64,000 nt of DNA from an uncultured Mycobacteriaceae bacterium (GTDB lineage: Bacteria > Actinomycetota > Actinomycetes > Mycobacteriales > Mycobacteriaceae): positions 62,001 to 126,000 of the forward strand of contig CADEGF010000008.1 of NCBI GenBank assembly GCA_902826815.1, read 5' to 3'. Positions within the stretch are counted from its first letter, which is position 1. Each line of letters starts with the position of its first letter. The notes beneath the pieces were generated by a model that saw only the letters and a list, made by a program, of their open reading frames with translations, was not told where the DNA came from and did not search any database. The translations under genes were made by a program, and so were the position numbers. Positions 16,676 through 26,017 of this stretch are shown piece after piece.

Positions 16676-17232
16676 TCACGACCGTCTGTGCAATTTCGGG
16701 CGGTATCCACGGCGACCGAACGCTTCGTAGACGCGGTGCAGGATGAAGCGCTTGCTGTGCTCGGCAACATCGTATGTTTCTCGCGGTGACTGCGCGCCGC
16801 CGTCCATCAGAGCAAGCTCATTCCTCGCACGCGGTATGCCCCGCAATCGCTGATAGCGCTCGCCGAGCATCAGCGCGTCAGCGGCGTTGATGTCCGTGGC
16901 GTTGGCAAGCGCGTCGAGATGCCTGACCGCGAGATCCCGCGGCAGGTGCCTGGCGATGTCCAACGCCGTCCGCTCGGCTGATGTCACTTTCAATCCCGCG
17001 ATGTCGACGATCTCGTCGTCCTCGATCAGTTCATTTTGAACGATGATCCCGCTGCGGCGCGACCACAGCCATGCCGCCCTCGTTGTGCGCGTTAGTGCTG
17101 TCCGGCTTTGTTGTCCTCGTAGACGTCGGGAAAGACCGCGCGATGGTTCCACCTCAACCGGGCGCGGGTGATCGCACCGCTGGCGATCGCCTCGCTACCG
17201 CTGAACGCATCATCCACACCTGCGATGTTCAC
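16676..17232 (-). pseudogene. Decayed AbiEi/DUF559-type gene
   Basis: Two frames together match the intact gene at 53006-53875. The 5' part (17232 to 17092) encodes SGSEAIASGAITRARL...VFPDVYEDN, matching IGSEAIASGALTPYAL...VYPDVHLSP, then hits a stop. The body continues in another frame (17152 to 16676): TRAAWLWSRRSG, then a gap of roughly 35 residues, then GLKVTSAERTALDIARHLP and YQRLRGIPRARNELALMDGGAQSPRE. The nuclease part (catalytic D...YEG..H) is gone. So it has at least one frameshift, one internal deletion and a lost C-terminus. Confidence 0.8.
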
Positions 17233-17318
17233 GCTGTGCGGCGACAATTCGGCGGCCTCGCGTCGATATTGCGCCGACGGCTGTGGACAACGCGAGACTG
17301 CAGCCCTCATTGCAAAAT

Positions 17319-18863
17319 CTACCGCCAGCTGGGCAGCCAGATCTGCAGGTTCCATGTCGACTGCGAGATCGGGATGCCCGTGAGGATCGGATACATCCAC
17401 GCGAAGTTCGTGATGACAAGGGCCACATAGCAACTGACCGCCAGCAGCCCCATCGTTCTTCGCTCGGCGTTCTGATGCGGTTGATGCAGGATGTCGCCAC
17501 AGATCAGCGCGATCGCCATGACGAGGAACGGCGACATGGTCGCGGCGTAGAAGAAGTACATCTGCCGGTCGATGTCGGCGAACCACGGCAGGAAACCCGC
17601 GCTGTAGCCGACCAGGACGGCGCCGTAACGCCAATCCTTCTTCACGAACGCCCGCCACACTGCCCAGCCGAGTATCGGCACTGCGACGAACCACATTGCG
17701 GGGGTGCCCACCAGCATCACGGCCTTCACGCACGAGTGCACGCCGCATCCGGGAACGTTCTCCTGGTCGATCGCATACAGCACAGGGCGCAACGACATCG
17801 GCCACGTCCACGGCTTGGACTCCCACGGGTGGTGGTTCCCGTCGGCGTTGGTCAGGCCCGCGTGAAACTTGTACGCCGCATGCGTATAATGCCACAGCGA
17901 CCGGATCGCGTCCGGCAGAAAGCCTCCCGGCCCAATCGACTGGCCGACCTCATGCCGGTTCACGCCCGTCTCCGACGCGAACCACGGCGCATACGACGCC
18001 AGGTACACGCCGAACGGGATCAGCCCGAACACATAGGCCGACGGGCCGAGGTCGCGCCGCAGTGTGCCCACCCACGGCCGCGGAACCCGATACTGCCTGC
18101 GGGCGGCGACATCGAATGCCAGCGTCATCAACCCGAAGAACACGATGAAGTACAGCCCCGACCACTTTGTCGCACAGGCCAATCCGAGTAGCACGCCCGC
18201 ACCGAAGCGCCACCACCGGACGCCAAGCCGCGGTCCCCACGGTGTATCGCCGATGCGGCCGTCGAGCAGCGCGACGTGCATGCGTTCCCGCACCTGGTCG
18301 CGGTCGACGATCAACGCGCCGAACGCCGCGATCACGAAGAACGCCAGGAAGCCGTCGAGCAACGCCGTCCGCGACGCGACGAAGTTGACCCCGTCGGCGA
18401 TCAACAGCAGACCCGCGATGGCGCCGACCATCGTCGAGCGGGTCATCCGCCGCACGGTGCGGGCCACCAGCGCGATCCCGATGACGCCGAGCACCGCACC
18501 GGTGAACCGCCAGCCCAGCCCGTTGTAGCCGAAGATCGCCTCGCCCATCGCGATCAGTTGCTTACCGACCGGCGGGTGCACGACCAGCCCGTAGCCGGGG
18601 TTGTCCTCGACGCCGTGGTTGTGCAGCATCTGCCAGGCTTGCGGCGCGTAATGCTTCTCGTCGAAGATCGGCGTGCCCGCATCGGTCGGCGAGCGCAGGT
18701 TCAGGAACCGCGTCATCGCTGCCAGCGCGGCGATGACCGCCGTCATCGCCCACCCGTTGAGGCGGTCGACGGGCCCGAAATCGGCGACGGGCATGAGCGG
18801 CCCTGGACTGATCACCGGGACCGAGCGCGCGGCCGACTGAGATTCGGTGGCGGTGGCGGTCAC
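17319..18863 (-). CDS. pmt: Protein O-mannosyltransferase (PMT family, GT39)
   Basis: 514 residues, polytopic. It transfers mannose from polyprenyl-phosphate-mannose to exported proteins at the outer face of the membrane. PIFDEKHYAPQAWQ (~65-78) carries the essential Asp-Glu of the first loop, and DNPGYGLVVHPPVGK follows as in actinobacterial Pmt. About ten hydrophobic segments are visible, and the C-terminus ends ...WNLQIWLPSWR. The start is GTG 18863; rsmI is divergent 24 bp away. This is the equivalent of M. tuberculosis Rv1002c. Its downstream neighbour is the pseudogene, which may have inserted after it. Confidence 0.93.
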   Translation of the reverse strand: MTATATESQSAARSVPVISPGPLMPVADFGPVDRLNGWAMTAVIAALAAMTRFLNLRSPTDAGTPIFDEKHYAPQAWQMLHNHGVEDNPGYGLVVHPPVGKQLIAMGEAIFGYNGLGWRFTGAVLGVIGIALVARTVRRMTRSTMVGAIAGLLLIADGVNFVASRTALLDGFLAFFVIAAFGALIVDRDQVRERMHVALLDGRIGDTPWGPRLGVRWWRFGAGVLLGLACATKWSGLYFIVFFGLMTLAFDVAARRQYRVPRPWVGTLRRDLGPSAYVFGLIPFGVYLASYAPWFASETGVNRHEVGQSIGPGGFLPDAIRSLWHYTHAAYKFHAGLTNADGNHHPWESKPWTWPMSLRPVLYAIDQENVPGCGVHSCVKAVMLVGTPAMWFVAVPILGWAVWRAFVKKDWRYGAVLVGYSAGFLPWFADIDRQMYFFYAATMSPFLVMAIALICGDILHQPHQNAERRTMGLLAVSCYVALVITNFAWMYPILTGIPISQSTWNLQIWLPSWR

Positions 18864-18887
18864 GGATGCGATCGTAGGCTGTGCGGG

Positions 18888-19724
18888 ATGAACCCCGGTC
18901 GATTGCTGCTGGCGGCCACGCCGCTCGGGTTGCCGGCCGACGCGTCTGCGCGGCTGGTCAGCTGCCTGAGCAGCGCCGACGTGGTCGCCGCCGAGGACAC
19001 CCGCCGGGTCAGGACGCTGGCGACCGCCCTCGACGTCCGGATTTCGGGCAAGGTCGTCAGCCTGTTCGACCAGAACGAGGCGACGCGGGTCCCCGCCCTG
19101 GTCGAAGCGATCAAGGGCGGTGCGACGGTGCTGGTGGTCAGCGACGCAGGCATGCCCGTGATCAACGATCCCGGCTACCGGCTGGTGTCGGCCTGTGTGG
19201 AGGCCGGGCTGACGGTGAGCTGCCTTCCGGGCCCATCGGCGGTGACGACGGCGTTGGCGATCTCCGGGCTACCCGCCGACCGATTCTGCTTCGAGGGCTT
19301 CTCACCGCGTAAGCAATCGGCGCGCAAGACGTGGCTGACGGGCCTGGCTGTCGAGCCGCGTACAGCGGTGTTCTTCGAGTCGCCACGCAGGCTTGCGGCC
19401 TGTCTGCAGGACGCCGTCGAGGTACTCGGGCCGCAGCGCCGCGCGGTGGTGTGCCGCGAGCTGACCAAGACTCACGAGGAGACCGTCCGCGGCTCGTTGG
19501 CCGAACTCGCCGAGTGGGCGGCCGACGGTGTGCTCGGGGAGATCACCGTCGTACTCGCGGGCGCCGAGCCGCATGCGGACCTGGAGACACTCGTGGCGGA
19601 GGTGACCGCGCTCGTCGACGACGGTGCGCGGGTCAAGGACGCGTGCGCACAGGTCGTCGCCGCGAATCCAGGGTCGCCGTCGCGGCGCGAGCTCTACGAT
19701 GCGGTTTTGCGGTCGCGCGACTGA
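18888..19724 (+). CDS. rsmI: 16S rRNA 2'-O-ribose C1402 methyltransferase
   Basis: 278 residues, a tetrapyrrole-methylase-fold SAM enzyme that methylates C1402 in the ribosomal decoding centre. Diagnostic segments are LLLAATPLGLPADASAR, AEDTRRVRTL, VVSDAGMPVINDPGYRLV, GLTVSCLPGPSAVTTALAISGLP and FFESPRRL. ATG 18888 follows TAGGCT (18875-18880) by 7 bases, a leaderless configuration. An alpha/beta-hydrolase gene follows 12 bp downstream. Confidence 0.94.
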   Translation: MNPGRLLLAATPLGLPADASARLVSCLSSADVVAAEDTRRVRTLATALDVRISGKVVSLFDQNEATRVPALVEAIKGGATVLVVSDAGMPVINDPGYRLVSACVEAGLTVSCLPGPSAVTTALAISGLPADRFCFEGFSPRKQSARKTWLTGLAVEPRTAVFFESPRRLAACLQDAVEVLGPQRRAVVCRELTKTHEETVRGSLAELAEWAADGVLGEITVVLAGAEPHADLETLVAEVTALVDDGARVKDACAQVVAANPGSPSRRELYDAVLRSRD

Positions 19725-19736
19725 CACGGAGGCGCC

Positions 19737-20474
19737 ATGGCACTGCCCGGCTTGGTGCTGGTGCACGGCGGCCAGCACGCCGCGGACTGCTGGGATCACA
19801 CCGTCGACGAAATCCGCCGCAAGGCACCGGATCTCGCTGTGCTCGCGCTCGACCTACCCGGGCGGCGCGGTAAATCCGGCGACCTTCTCGATGCCCATAT
19901 CGAGGACTGGGTGGACTCACTGCTCGCCGACATCGAGGACTCGGGTATCGGCGAGTTCGTCATCGTCGGTCATTCGCTTGCGGGGCTCACCGTGCCCGGT
20001 GTCGTGAGCAAGCTCGGCCCGTCGCGCGTCAAAGAGATGGTGCTCGCGGCCGCGTTCGTCCCGCCTCAAGGCTTGTCGGTGGTGGACACCCTGCCCGGCG
20101 TGGTCGGTTGGTATACCCGCCGCAAGGCCGACACCGGTATGTCAGGCACAATGCCGAACTCGTTGGCGGAGTGGGTGTTCTGCAACGGCATGACGCGCGC
20201 GCAGCGTCAGTTCAACCGCGCCCGGTTCCACGCCGAGTCGCCGTCGATCATCTTCGACAAAGTCGACCGATCCGGGCTGCCCGACAACGTGCCGCGTACC
20301 TGGATCCTGACGCTGCGCGACCGCGCGCTTTCTCAGGCGTCCCAGCGCCGGTCCATCGCCGCCCTGGGTGGTGTGCACGCCATGCTGCCGATGGACACCT
20401 GCCACAACCTGATGATCAGCGAGCCGAAACTGCTGGCCGAACTCCTGCTCGAGCGCTGTCGGTGGTATGCCTAG
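19737..20474 (+). CDS. Alpha/beta-hydrolase fold protein
   Basis: 245 residues. The LVLVHGGQHAADCWDH oxyanion loop, nucleophile elbow GHSLAG (~Ser80) and C-terminal MDTCHNLMISEP (probable catalytic His) are visible. It resembles plant-type esterase/methylesterase-like hydrolases. The substrate is unknown. It probably shares a transcript with rsmI (12-bp gap). Its last 59 bp overlap the 3' end of pabB on the other strand. Confidence 0.85.
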   Translation: MALPGLVLVHGGQHAADCWDHTVDEIRRKAPDLAVLALDLPGRRGKSGDLLDAHIEDWVDSLLADIEDSGIGEFVIVGHSLAGLTVPGVVSKLGPSRVKEMVLAAAFVPPQGLSVVDTLPGVVGWYTRRKADTGMSGTMPNSLAEWVFCNGMTRAQRQFNRARFHAESPSIIFDKVDRSGLPDNVPRTWILTLRDRALSQASQRRSIAALGGVHAMLPMDTCHNLMISEPKLLAELLLERCRWYA

Positions 20475-21702
20475 CGCCGATGATCGGTGCCGCCTTGTGC
20501 AGGCATTCGTCCCATTCGCGGTCGGGGTCGGAATCGGCTGTGATGCCACCGCCGACGCCAAGCACCGCCGAGCCCTCGGCGCCGAACTCCACGGTCCTGA
20601 TCGCCACATTGAGCTCACAGCCGGCCAACGGTGACGCCAAACCGACTGTGCCGCAGTAGACCCCGCGCCGGTGGGATTCCCAACCCATCAACAGTTCGCG
20701 GGCCCGCGCCTTCGGCGTACCCGTGACCGACGCGGGTGGGAACGCCGCGTCGAGCAGCGCGGCCATCGGCACCTCGACCGGCACGCGCGCCGACACCGTC
20801 GACACCAGATGCCAGACGCCGGGAGCAGGCCGCACCGCGAGGAGTTCCGGTACGGTCACCGATCCGGTCACCGCGACGCGGCTCAGATCGTTGCGGACCA
20901 GGTCGACGATCATGATGTTCTCCGCGACGTCCTTGACCGACGCCCGCAGCGCCGCGGGATCAGCCGACCGCGGCAGCGTGCCCTTGATCGGGCTCGACGT
21001 CACCGCTTCGCCCGCGCGTCGCAGGAACAACTCCGGGCTCAGCGACGCCACCGCGCCCCAGTCGCCCGCCAGATACGCCGCCCGCGCGGGAGAAGTGCGC
21101 GCAACGGCGTCGACGAAGAAGTCGATCGGTGCGCCGTCGAGCGTGCCCGCGAACTGCGTGCACACGCACGCCTGGTAGATCTCGCCCGCGGCAATGGCCT
21201 CCAGGCACTCGAGCACACCCCGCCGGTGCGAGACACGGTCGGCGTCACCCCATGCGATGCCGAAGTCGCTCGCAGGCAACGGGTTTCGCAGCGCATCGTC
21301 GACCCAACCCGAAAGGGCCGCGCCGGAAAGGCTTTCGTACCACCAGTGCCCGTCGCCGTCCTGCCGCAGCACGCAGTCGGTCCAGCCGCCCGCCGCCTCG
21401 GGGATACGCGCGGGTCGCCCGTCGGCGCCGGCATCGGGGTACGACAGATACCCGAACCAGCCACCGCCGACCGCACTCGGGTGATTTCGGCGCGCTAGCC
21501 CACCCTGAGCGTCGCCTAGCGCGCCGAATTCGCAGGGGGTGACGGGTGCGGTCGGCAGCGACGGCGCGATCACGGCCCCAGAGCCGAACCATTCGCCGAT
21601 CAACGCGGCGGGCGGCGGCAGACCGCGTCGCTGCGCGGCGGCAGCGACGGCCCGCAGCACCTCATGGGCGCTGCCGAGGTCGCCGAGCCGGTCGATCCGC
21701 AT
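20416..21702 (-). CDS. pabB: Aminodeoxychorismate synthase component I
   Basis: 428 residues. The chorismate-utilising enzyme makes 4-amino-4-deoxychorismate for folate synthesis. Family motifs are SPIKGTLPRS, ENIMIVDLVRNDLSRVA, PGVWHLVSTV, FPPASVTGTPKARA and GVYCGTVGLASP. The signature of component I (PIKGT with the reactive Lys) is intact. The glutaminase partner is not in the window. It is transcribed leftward 12 bp after the ECF41 sigma factor gene and overlaps the converging hydrolase gene by 59 bp. Equivalent to M. tuberculosis Rv1005c. Confidence 0.92.
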   Translation of the reverse strand: MRIDRLGDLGSAHEVLRAVAAAAQRRGLPPPAALIGEWFGSGAVIAPSLPTAPVTPCEFGALGDAQGGLARRNHPSAVGGGWFGYLSYPDAGADGRPARIPEAAGGWTDCVLRQDGDGHWWYESLSGAALSGWVDDALRNPLPASDFGIAWGDADRVSHRRGVLECLEAIAAGEIYQACVCTQFAGTLDGAPIDFFVDAVARTSPARAAYLAGDWGAVASLSPELFLRRAGEAVTSSPIKGTLPRSADPAALRASVKDVAENIMIVDLVRNDLSRVAVTGSVTVPELLAVRPAPGVWHLVSTVSARVPVEVPMAALLDAAFPPASVTGTPKARARELLMGWESHRRGVYCGTVGLASPLAGCELNVAIRTVEFGAEGSAVLGVGGGITADSDPDREWDECLHKAAPIIGARHTTDSARAGVRPAVSAR

Positions 21703-21714
21703 CGCCTCAGCTTG

Positions 21715-22620
21715 TCAGACGTCGCGGCTGATCTCCCGCGAGACCTCGATGCCGGACAGTTTCTCCGGGTTGCGCATCGTATAGAAATGGCTGATCAGGC
21801 CGTCGGTGATCTCGACGGTGATAATGCCCTCGAACCGCTCGCCCATGTAGAGCTTCAGCGCGGGGGCGTTGTTGTACATGGCGGGCTCGACGCGGCCCGA
21901 CTCGCCGGCCACCCGGACCAGGCCGACCACTAGCTTCGCGACCTTTTCGGCACCCGTCACAGGCCTGCGCGCCGCGGTGACCTTGCCGTCGCTGTCGGCG
22001 GTCCAGACGACGTCGGACGACAGCATCTCCAGCAGCCCGTCCACGTCGCCGGTGGACGCCGCGGCGAAGAAGCGCGCGGTGATCTCCGTCGACATCTTGG
22101 GGTCGACGGGCTCGTACCGCTTGCGGCGGGCCTGCACATGCTCGCGCGCACGGTGCGCCAGCTGACGCACCGCGCCCGGCGACTTCTCGATCGTCGACGC
22201 GATCTCCTCGTGGCTGAAGCCGAACACCTCGCGCAGCACGAACACCGCACGCTCGTCGGGGCTCAACGTTTCCAGCACCACGAGCATCGCCATCGAAACC
22301 GACTCGGCGAGCACCACATCGGCCGAGGCGTCCTTCGGCTCCAGCAGCAGTGGCTCGGGTAGCCAGGGTCCGATGTAGTCCTCGCGCCGACGGGACTGCG
22401 CCCGCAGCGCGTTGAGCGACTGCCGGGTGACGAGCTGGGCGAGATAGGCCTTGGTGTCGTTGACACCGTCGAGGTCTACAGCGGCCCAGCGCAGATAGCT
22501 CTCCTGCAGCACGTCGTCGGATTCGGTTGCACTGCCCAGGATCTCGTATGCAATCGTGAACAGCAGCGGACGCAGAAGCGTGAACCGTTCGGCGTGTTCG
22601 TCATCCGGCGTTGTATTCAT
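21715..22620 (-). CDS. ECF41-type (SigJ-like) RNA polymerase sigma factor, copy 1
   Basis: 301 residues. Sigma region 2 (LFTIAYEILGSATESDDVLQESYLRW) and region 4 (LSPDERAVFVLREVFGFSHEEIASTI) are linked by the WLPEP motif (86-90) that marks group ECF41. A SnoaL-like C-terminal domain (~175-301) carries DSDGKVTAA, a variant of the DGGGK motif. In this group the fused domain controls sigma activity, replacing an anti-sigma factor. The start overlaps the oxidoreductase stop as ATGA. With 22617-23789 it forms one of two tandem cassettes. Confidence 0.9.
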   Translation of the reverse strand: MNTTPDDEHAERFTLLRPLLFTIAYEILGSATESDDVLQESYLRWAAVDLDGVNDTKAYLAQLVTRQSLNALRAQSRRREDYIGPWLPEPLLLEPKDASADVVLAESVSMAMLVVLETLSPDERAVFVLREVFGFSHEEIASTIEKSPGAVRQLAHRAREHVQARRKRYEPVDPKMSTEITARFFAAASTGDVDGLLEMLSSDVVWTADSDGKVTAARRPVTGAEKVAKLVVGLVRVAGESGRVEPAMYNNAPALKLYMGERFEGIITVEITDGLISHFYTMRNPEKLSGIEVSREISRDV

Positions 22621-23789
22621 CGGATCGACGTAACCTCACCTGTATCCGCAAGCTGTGCCTCGCGGTCGGGACCCTTGAAGAACTTGTAGGAACCCGGCTT
22701 GTTCGCCTCGCCCGCCATCCATTTCAGCGTCTGGCGGCACACCTGCTCCTTGACGAAGGCACCCGCCTTGCCGCCGATGTAGACATTGAGCGGGGTGTCG
22801 TCCTTGCGCTGAATCTGGACCGTGCCCGCGCCGCGGCCGAGGCTGATGCACTGAGCGGACATCGCCACGCCCGCGTTCGCGGGATCGGTACCCGCGATGC
22901 GGCTCAGGATCGTGTTCGCCGCCTGCGCTCCGAGCGGGAGCCCAGCCTGGCAGCTCATCCGGTACGGCAGGCCCGACGGTGAGACGGCGTCGCCTGTCCC
23001 GACGATCCGGGCGTCATCGACGCTGGTGAGGGTCTCGTCGGCGAGAAGGCGCCCAATGGCGTCGGTGGTCAGCCCGCTGGCCGCAGCCAGTCCGGGGACG
23101 CCGAACCCTGCCGTCCAGACGGTTGCGGCACTTGGCAGCGTCTGTCCGTCGGCCAGCACGACCGCGTCGGCGGTCACCGCAGACACCGGCGTCTCGATGA
23201 CCGTGACACCGACCTTGCGCAGCCGCTTGGCCACCGACCGGCGACCCGGGTTGCTCAGCGACGGCGCAAGCCTGTCGCTGACCAGCGTCACGCGGCGGCC
23301 GGCCTCGGCGAATTCGCTCGCGGCCTCGATGCCCGTCAGGCCGCCACCGACGATCACGATCGGCGCCGATATCGGGATGTCCTCAAGGTGCGCCCGCAGC
23401 CGCACCGCCTGCTCGATTTCACTGAGCGGATAGGCGAACTCGCGTGCTCCCGGCACGCCGGCGGGCACCGCGCCTGTGCTGCCGACGGCGTACACCAGGT
23501 AGTCGTAGTCGAGCGTCGCGCCCGACGTCAGCTCGACCCGGCGGGCCGCGGCGTCGATGCGCTCTGCGCCGTCGACGACGAGTCGGACATCGCTGTTGAG
23601 GATCGTGGCGAAGTCCTCGGTGGCGTCGTCGTTGTCGATCGCCAGCTGGTGCAGGCGGATCCGCTCGACGAACTTCGCGCGCGGGTTCACCAGCGTCACG
23701 TCCGTGGCGCCTTTGCAGAGCCGGTTGGCGGCCATCACGCCGGCGTAGCCGCCGCCGATCACCACGACGCGGGCATTGTTCTCGGTCAT
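22617..23789 (-). CDS. FAD/NAD(P)-dependent oxidoreductase, cassette copy 1
   Basis: 390 residues from ATG 23789 (GGAGAC upstream). The N-terminal FAD motif VVVIGGGYAGVMAANRL and a central NAD(P) motif IVIVGGGLTGIEAASEFAE place it in the two-dinucleotide-binding flavoprotein family close to type-II NADH dehydrogenases. VYAVGSTGAVPAGVPG and RIVGTGDAV (C-terminal FAD contact) are present. It has no transmembrane helix. ECF41 genes typically lie next to a redox enzyme gene that they control; here the sigma factor gene overlaps by 4 bp downstream. Substrate and acceptor are unknown. Confidence 0.9.
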   Translation of the reverse strand: MTENNARVVVIGGGYAGVMAANRLCKGATDVTLVNPRAKFVERIRLHQLAIDNDDATEDFATILNSDVRLVVDGAERIDAAARRVELTSGATLDYDYLVYAVGSTGAVPAGVPGAREFAYPLSEIEQAVRLRAHLEDIPISAPIVIVGGGLTGIEAASEFAEAGRRVTLVSDRLAPSLSNPGRRSVAKRLRKVGVTVIETPVSAVTADAVVLADGQTLPSAATVWTAGFGVPGLAAASGLTTDAIGRLLADETLTSVDDARIVGTGDAVSPSGLPYRMSCQAGLPLGAQAANTILSRIAGTDPANAGVAMSAQCISLGRGAGTVQIQRKDDTPLNVYIGGKAGAFVKEQVCRQTLKWMAGEANKPGSYKFFKGPDREAQLADTGEVTSIR

Positions 23790-23840
23790 TTTTGTCTCCA
23801 TCTGGTCATCCAGCTCTCTACTGAGCCGGTCTGACCTCGA

Positions 23841-23867
23841 GACACCGCGCATCACCGGAGTGTGACA
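23841..23867 (-). promoter_or_regulatory. ECF41-type promoter of cassette 1
   Basis: On the minus strand TGTCACA (23867-23861), a 15-base spacer and GTGTC (23845-23841), followed by TCGAGG, lie 52 bp upstream of the oxidoreductase start. ECF41 promoters described in other bacteria have TGTCACA near -35 and CGTC near -10. The same arrangement precedes cassette 2, so autoregulation is likely. Confidence 0.7.
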
Positions 23868-23892
23868 GCTTTCGCCCCCGGTGTGGCGGACG

Positions 23893-24804
23893 TCACGATC
23901 GGCTGATCGTCCGCGGGATCGTGATGCCTGCCAGCTTGTCCGGGTTGCGCATCGCGTAGAGGTTGGTGATCTGGCCGTCGATGATCTCGAAGACGAAGAC
24001 GCCCTCGAGGTGGTCGCCGTCGCTGTAGACGACCATCGCTGGCGCGCTGTTGTAGACCGCCATCTCGAATCGGATCTCCATCCGCTTTGACGCCCGGAAG
24101 AGCGCCATCATCACGATGGCCACCTTCTTCGCGCCCACGAGCGGCTTGGGCAGCGCGCTCGCCTTGCCGCCGTGGTCGGCGATCCAGGTGGCTCCCGGCG
24201 CCAGCAGCGCCATCAGGCCGTCCATGTCGCCGGTGCTCGCCGCGGTCAGGAACTCCTCGGTGATCTCGGCGTTGCGCTTCGAGTCGACCGGCCCGAAGCG
24301 ATTGCGCCGCGCGTGCACGTGCTCCCGCGCGCGGTGCGCCATCTGCCGCGCGGTCGCTGCGGATTTACCGACCGCCCCAGCGATTTCGTCGTAGTCGAAG
24401 CCGAATACCTCGCGCAGCACGAACACGGCCCGCTCATCGGGTGTGAGCGTTTCGAGGAGCACGAGCATGGCCATCGAAACCGACTCCGCGAGAACGACAT
24501 CGGATGAGGCATCGCCGTCGTCGAGCAGCACCGGCTCCGGCAGCCATGGTCCGACGTATTCCTCGCGACGGCGGGCGCGTGCCCGCAGCGTGTTGAGCGC
24601 CTGGCTCGTCACCAGTTGCGCGAGATACGACTTCGTATCGCGCACCGTCGCGAGGTCCACATCGGCCCACCGCAGATAGCTGTCCTGTAGCACGTCGTCG
24701 GATTCCGTTGCCGAACCCAGGATTTCGTAGACGATCGTGAACAGTAGTGGCCGCAGGAGGGTGAACCGCTCGGCGTGTTCGTCGCCGCTGCCCGAGGTGG
24801 TCAC
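23893..24804 (-). CDS. ECF41-type (SigJ-like) RNA polymerase sigma factor, copy 2
   Basis: 303 residues, closely similar to copy 1 along its whole length (AERFTLLRPLLFTIVYEILGS; SDDVLQDSYLRW). Region 4 is LTPDERAVFVLREVFGFDYDEIAGAV. The ECF41 linker WLPEP is at 87-91, and the C-terminal SnoaL-like domain has DHGGKASAL. The GTG start overlaps the stop of the preceding oxidoreductase (GTGA). The 102 bp between its stop and the next oxidoreductase start hold the cassette 1 promoter, so the two cassettes are separate transcription units or one can read through. Confidence 0.9.
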   Translation of the reverse strand: MTTSGSGDEHAERFTLLRPLLFTIVYEILGSATESDDVLQDSYLRWADVDLATVRDTKSYLAQLVTSQALNTLRARARRREEYVGPWLPEPVLLDDGDASSDVVLAESVSMAMLVLLETLTPDERAVFVLREVFGFDYDEIAGAVGKSAATARQMAHRAREHVHARRNRFGPVDSKRNAEITEEFLTAASTGDMDGLMALLAPGATWIADHGGKASALPKPLVGAKKVAIVMMALFRASKRMEIRFEMAVYNSAPAMVVYSDGDHLEGVFVFEIIDGQITNLYAMRNPDKLAGITIPRTISRS

Positions 24805-25985
24805 GTTTCCGTGACCACCTTCGGAGCGAATGCCGGTTGCTCGGGACGGGGTCCGCCCTTGAACCAGAACCCGAAGTCAGGCTTGCGTGCCGAGCGTCGC
24901 ATCGCCCACAGCGTGCCCTTGCAGACCGCTTCCTTCAGCGAGGCGGTCGGGCGACCGCCGAGGAAGAAGTTCACCGCCGTGTCGTCCTTGCGCGTGAGCT
25001 GGAGTGTGGCGGCATGCCTGCCCAGGCTGATGCACGCCCCCGTGAACCCGTAGTCGAAATCCGCGGGCGCCTCGCCCGCGATCCTGCTCAGCACGGTGTT
25101 CGCGGCCTGGGGCGCGAGCTGTGTGGCGGATGCACAGCACATCCGCACTGGTGTGCCCGACGGGGAGGCGCAGTCGCCTGCGGCCACAATGCGGTCGTCG
25201 TCGACGCTGGTCAGCGTTTCGTCGGTGAGCAGCCGGCCGAGGTCGTCGGTCTGCAGGCCGCTGTTGGTCGCGAGTTCAGGCACACCGAACCCGGCGGTCC
25301 AGATGGTTACCGCGCTCGGACGCACGGCACCGTCGGCGAACACCACAGCGTTCTGCCGCACCTCCGCCACGGTGTCGGCCTCGAGCACCTTGACACCCAG
25401 CTTGCGCAGCGCCTTCGCGACCGAGCGGCGCCCGGGCGCGGACAGGTACGGCCCAAGCTGACCGCCGCAGACCAGCGTGACACGGCGGCCCTGCTCGGCG
25501 AGCTCGGACGCGGTCTCGATCCCGGTCAAGCCTGCGCCGACGACGGTTACCGGGGCGTCGGGGTGCAGCTCGTCGATGGCGGCCCGCAGCTGTTGCGCAG
25601 GCTCCAATTCCGCTATCGGATAGGCGAATTCGGCTGCGCCGGGAATGGACGCCGGGATGGCACCTGTGCTGCCGACCGCGTAGATGACGTAGTCGTAGTC
25701 GAGCGCCTTGCGGCCCGACGCGAATTGCACGGTTCGGGATTCGGTGTCGATCTTGGTGGCGCTGTCGACGACGAGCGAGATGCCCTGGCCCAGCAGGTCG
25801 CCGTAGTCCACGGTCGCGTCGTAGTTGCCTGCCACAAGTTGGTGCAGCCGGATCCGCTCGACGAACTTGGGCCGCGGGTTCACCAGGGTGATGTCGACGT
25901 CGTCGCGCTGCCGCAGATGGTTGGCCGCAAGGGTGCCTGCGTATCCGCCGCCGATCACGACGACGCGTGTGCGCTTGCCGGTCAT
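24801..25985 (-). CDS. FAD/NAD(P)-dependent oxidoreductase, cassette copy 2
   Basis: 394 residues. FAD motif VVVIGGGYAGTLAANHL, NAD(P) motif VTVVGAGLTGIETASELAE, the VYAVGSTGAIPASIPG segment and RIVAAGDCA are all shared with copy 1. The C-terminal part AVCKGTLWAMRRSARKPDFG differs more. ATG 25985 is preceded by GAGGAG. It is the first gene of the second tandem cassette and follows the conserved promoter at 26018-26044. The cluster ends at the right with gdhA, which is also leftward. Confidence 0.9.
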   Translation of the reverse strand: MTGKRTRVVVIGGGYAGTLAANHLRQRDDVDITLVNPRPKFVERIRLHQLVAGNYDATVDYGDLLGQGISLVVDSATKIDTESRTVQFASGRKALDYDYVIYAVGSTGAIPASIPGAAEFAYPIAELEPAQQLRAAIDELHPDAPVTVVGAGLTGIETASELAEQGRRVTLVCGGQLGPYLSAPGRRSVAKALRKLGVKVLEADTVAEVRQNAVVFADGAVRPSAVTIWTAGFGVPELATNSGLQTDDLGRLLTDETLTSVDDDRIVAAGDCASPSGTPVRMCCASATQLAPQAANTVLSRIAGEAPADFDYGFTGACISLGRHAATLQLTRKDDTAVNFFLGGRPTASLKEAVCKGTLWAMRRSARKPDFGFWFKGGPRPEQPAFAPKVVTET

Positions 25986-26017
25986 GGTGTCTCCTCTTCT
26001 CTAGGTGATGCCCTCAA

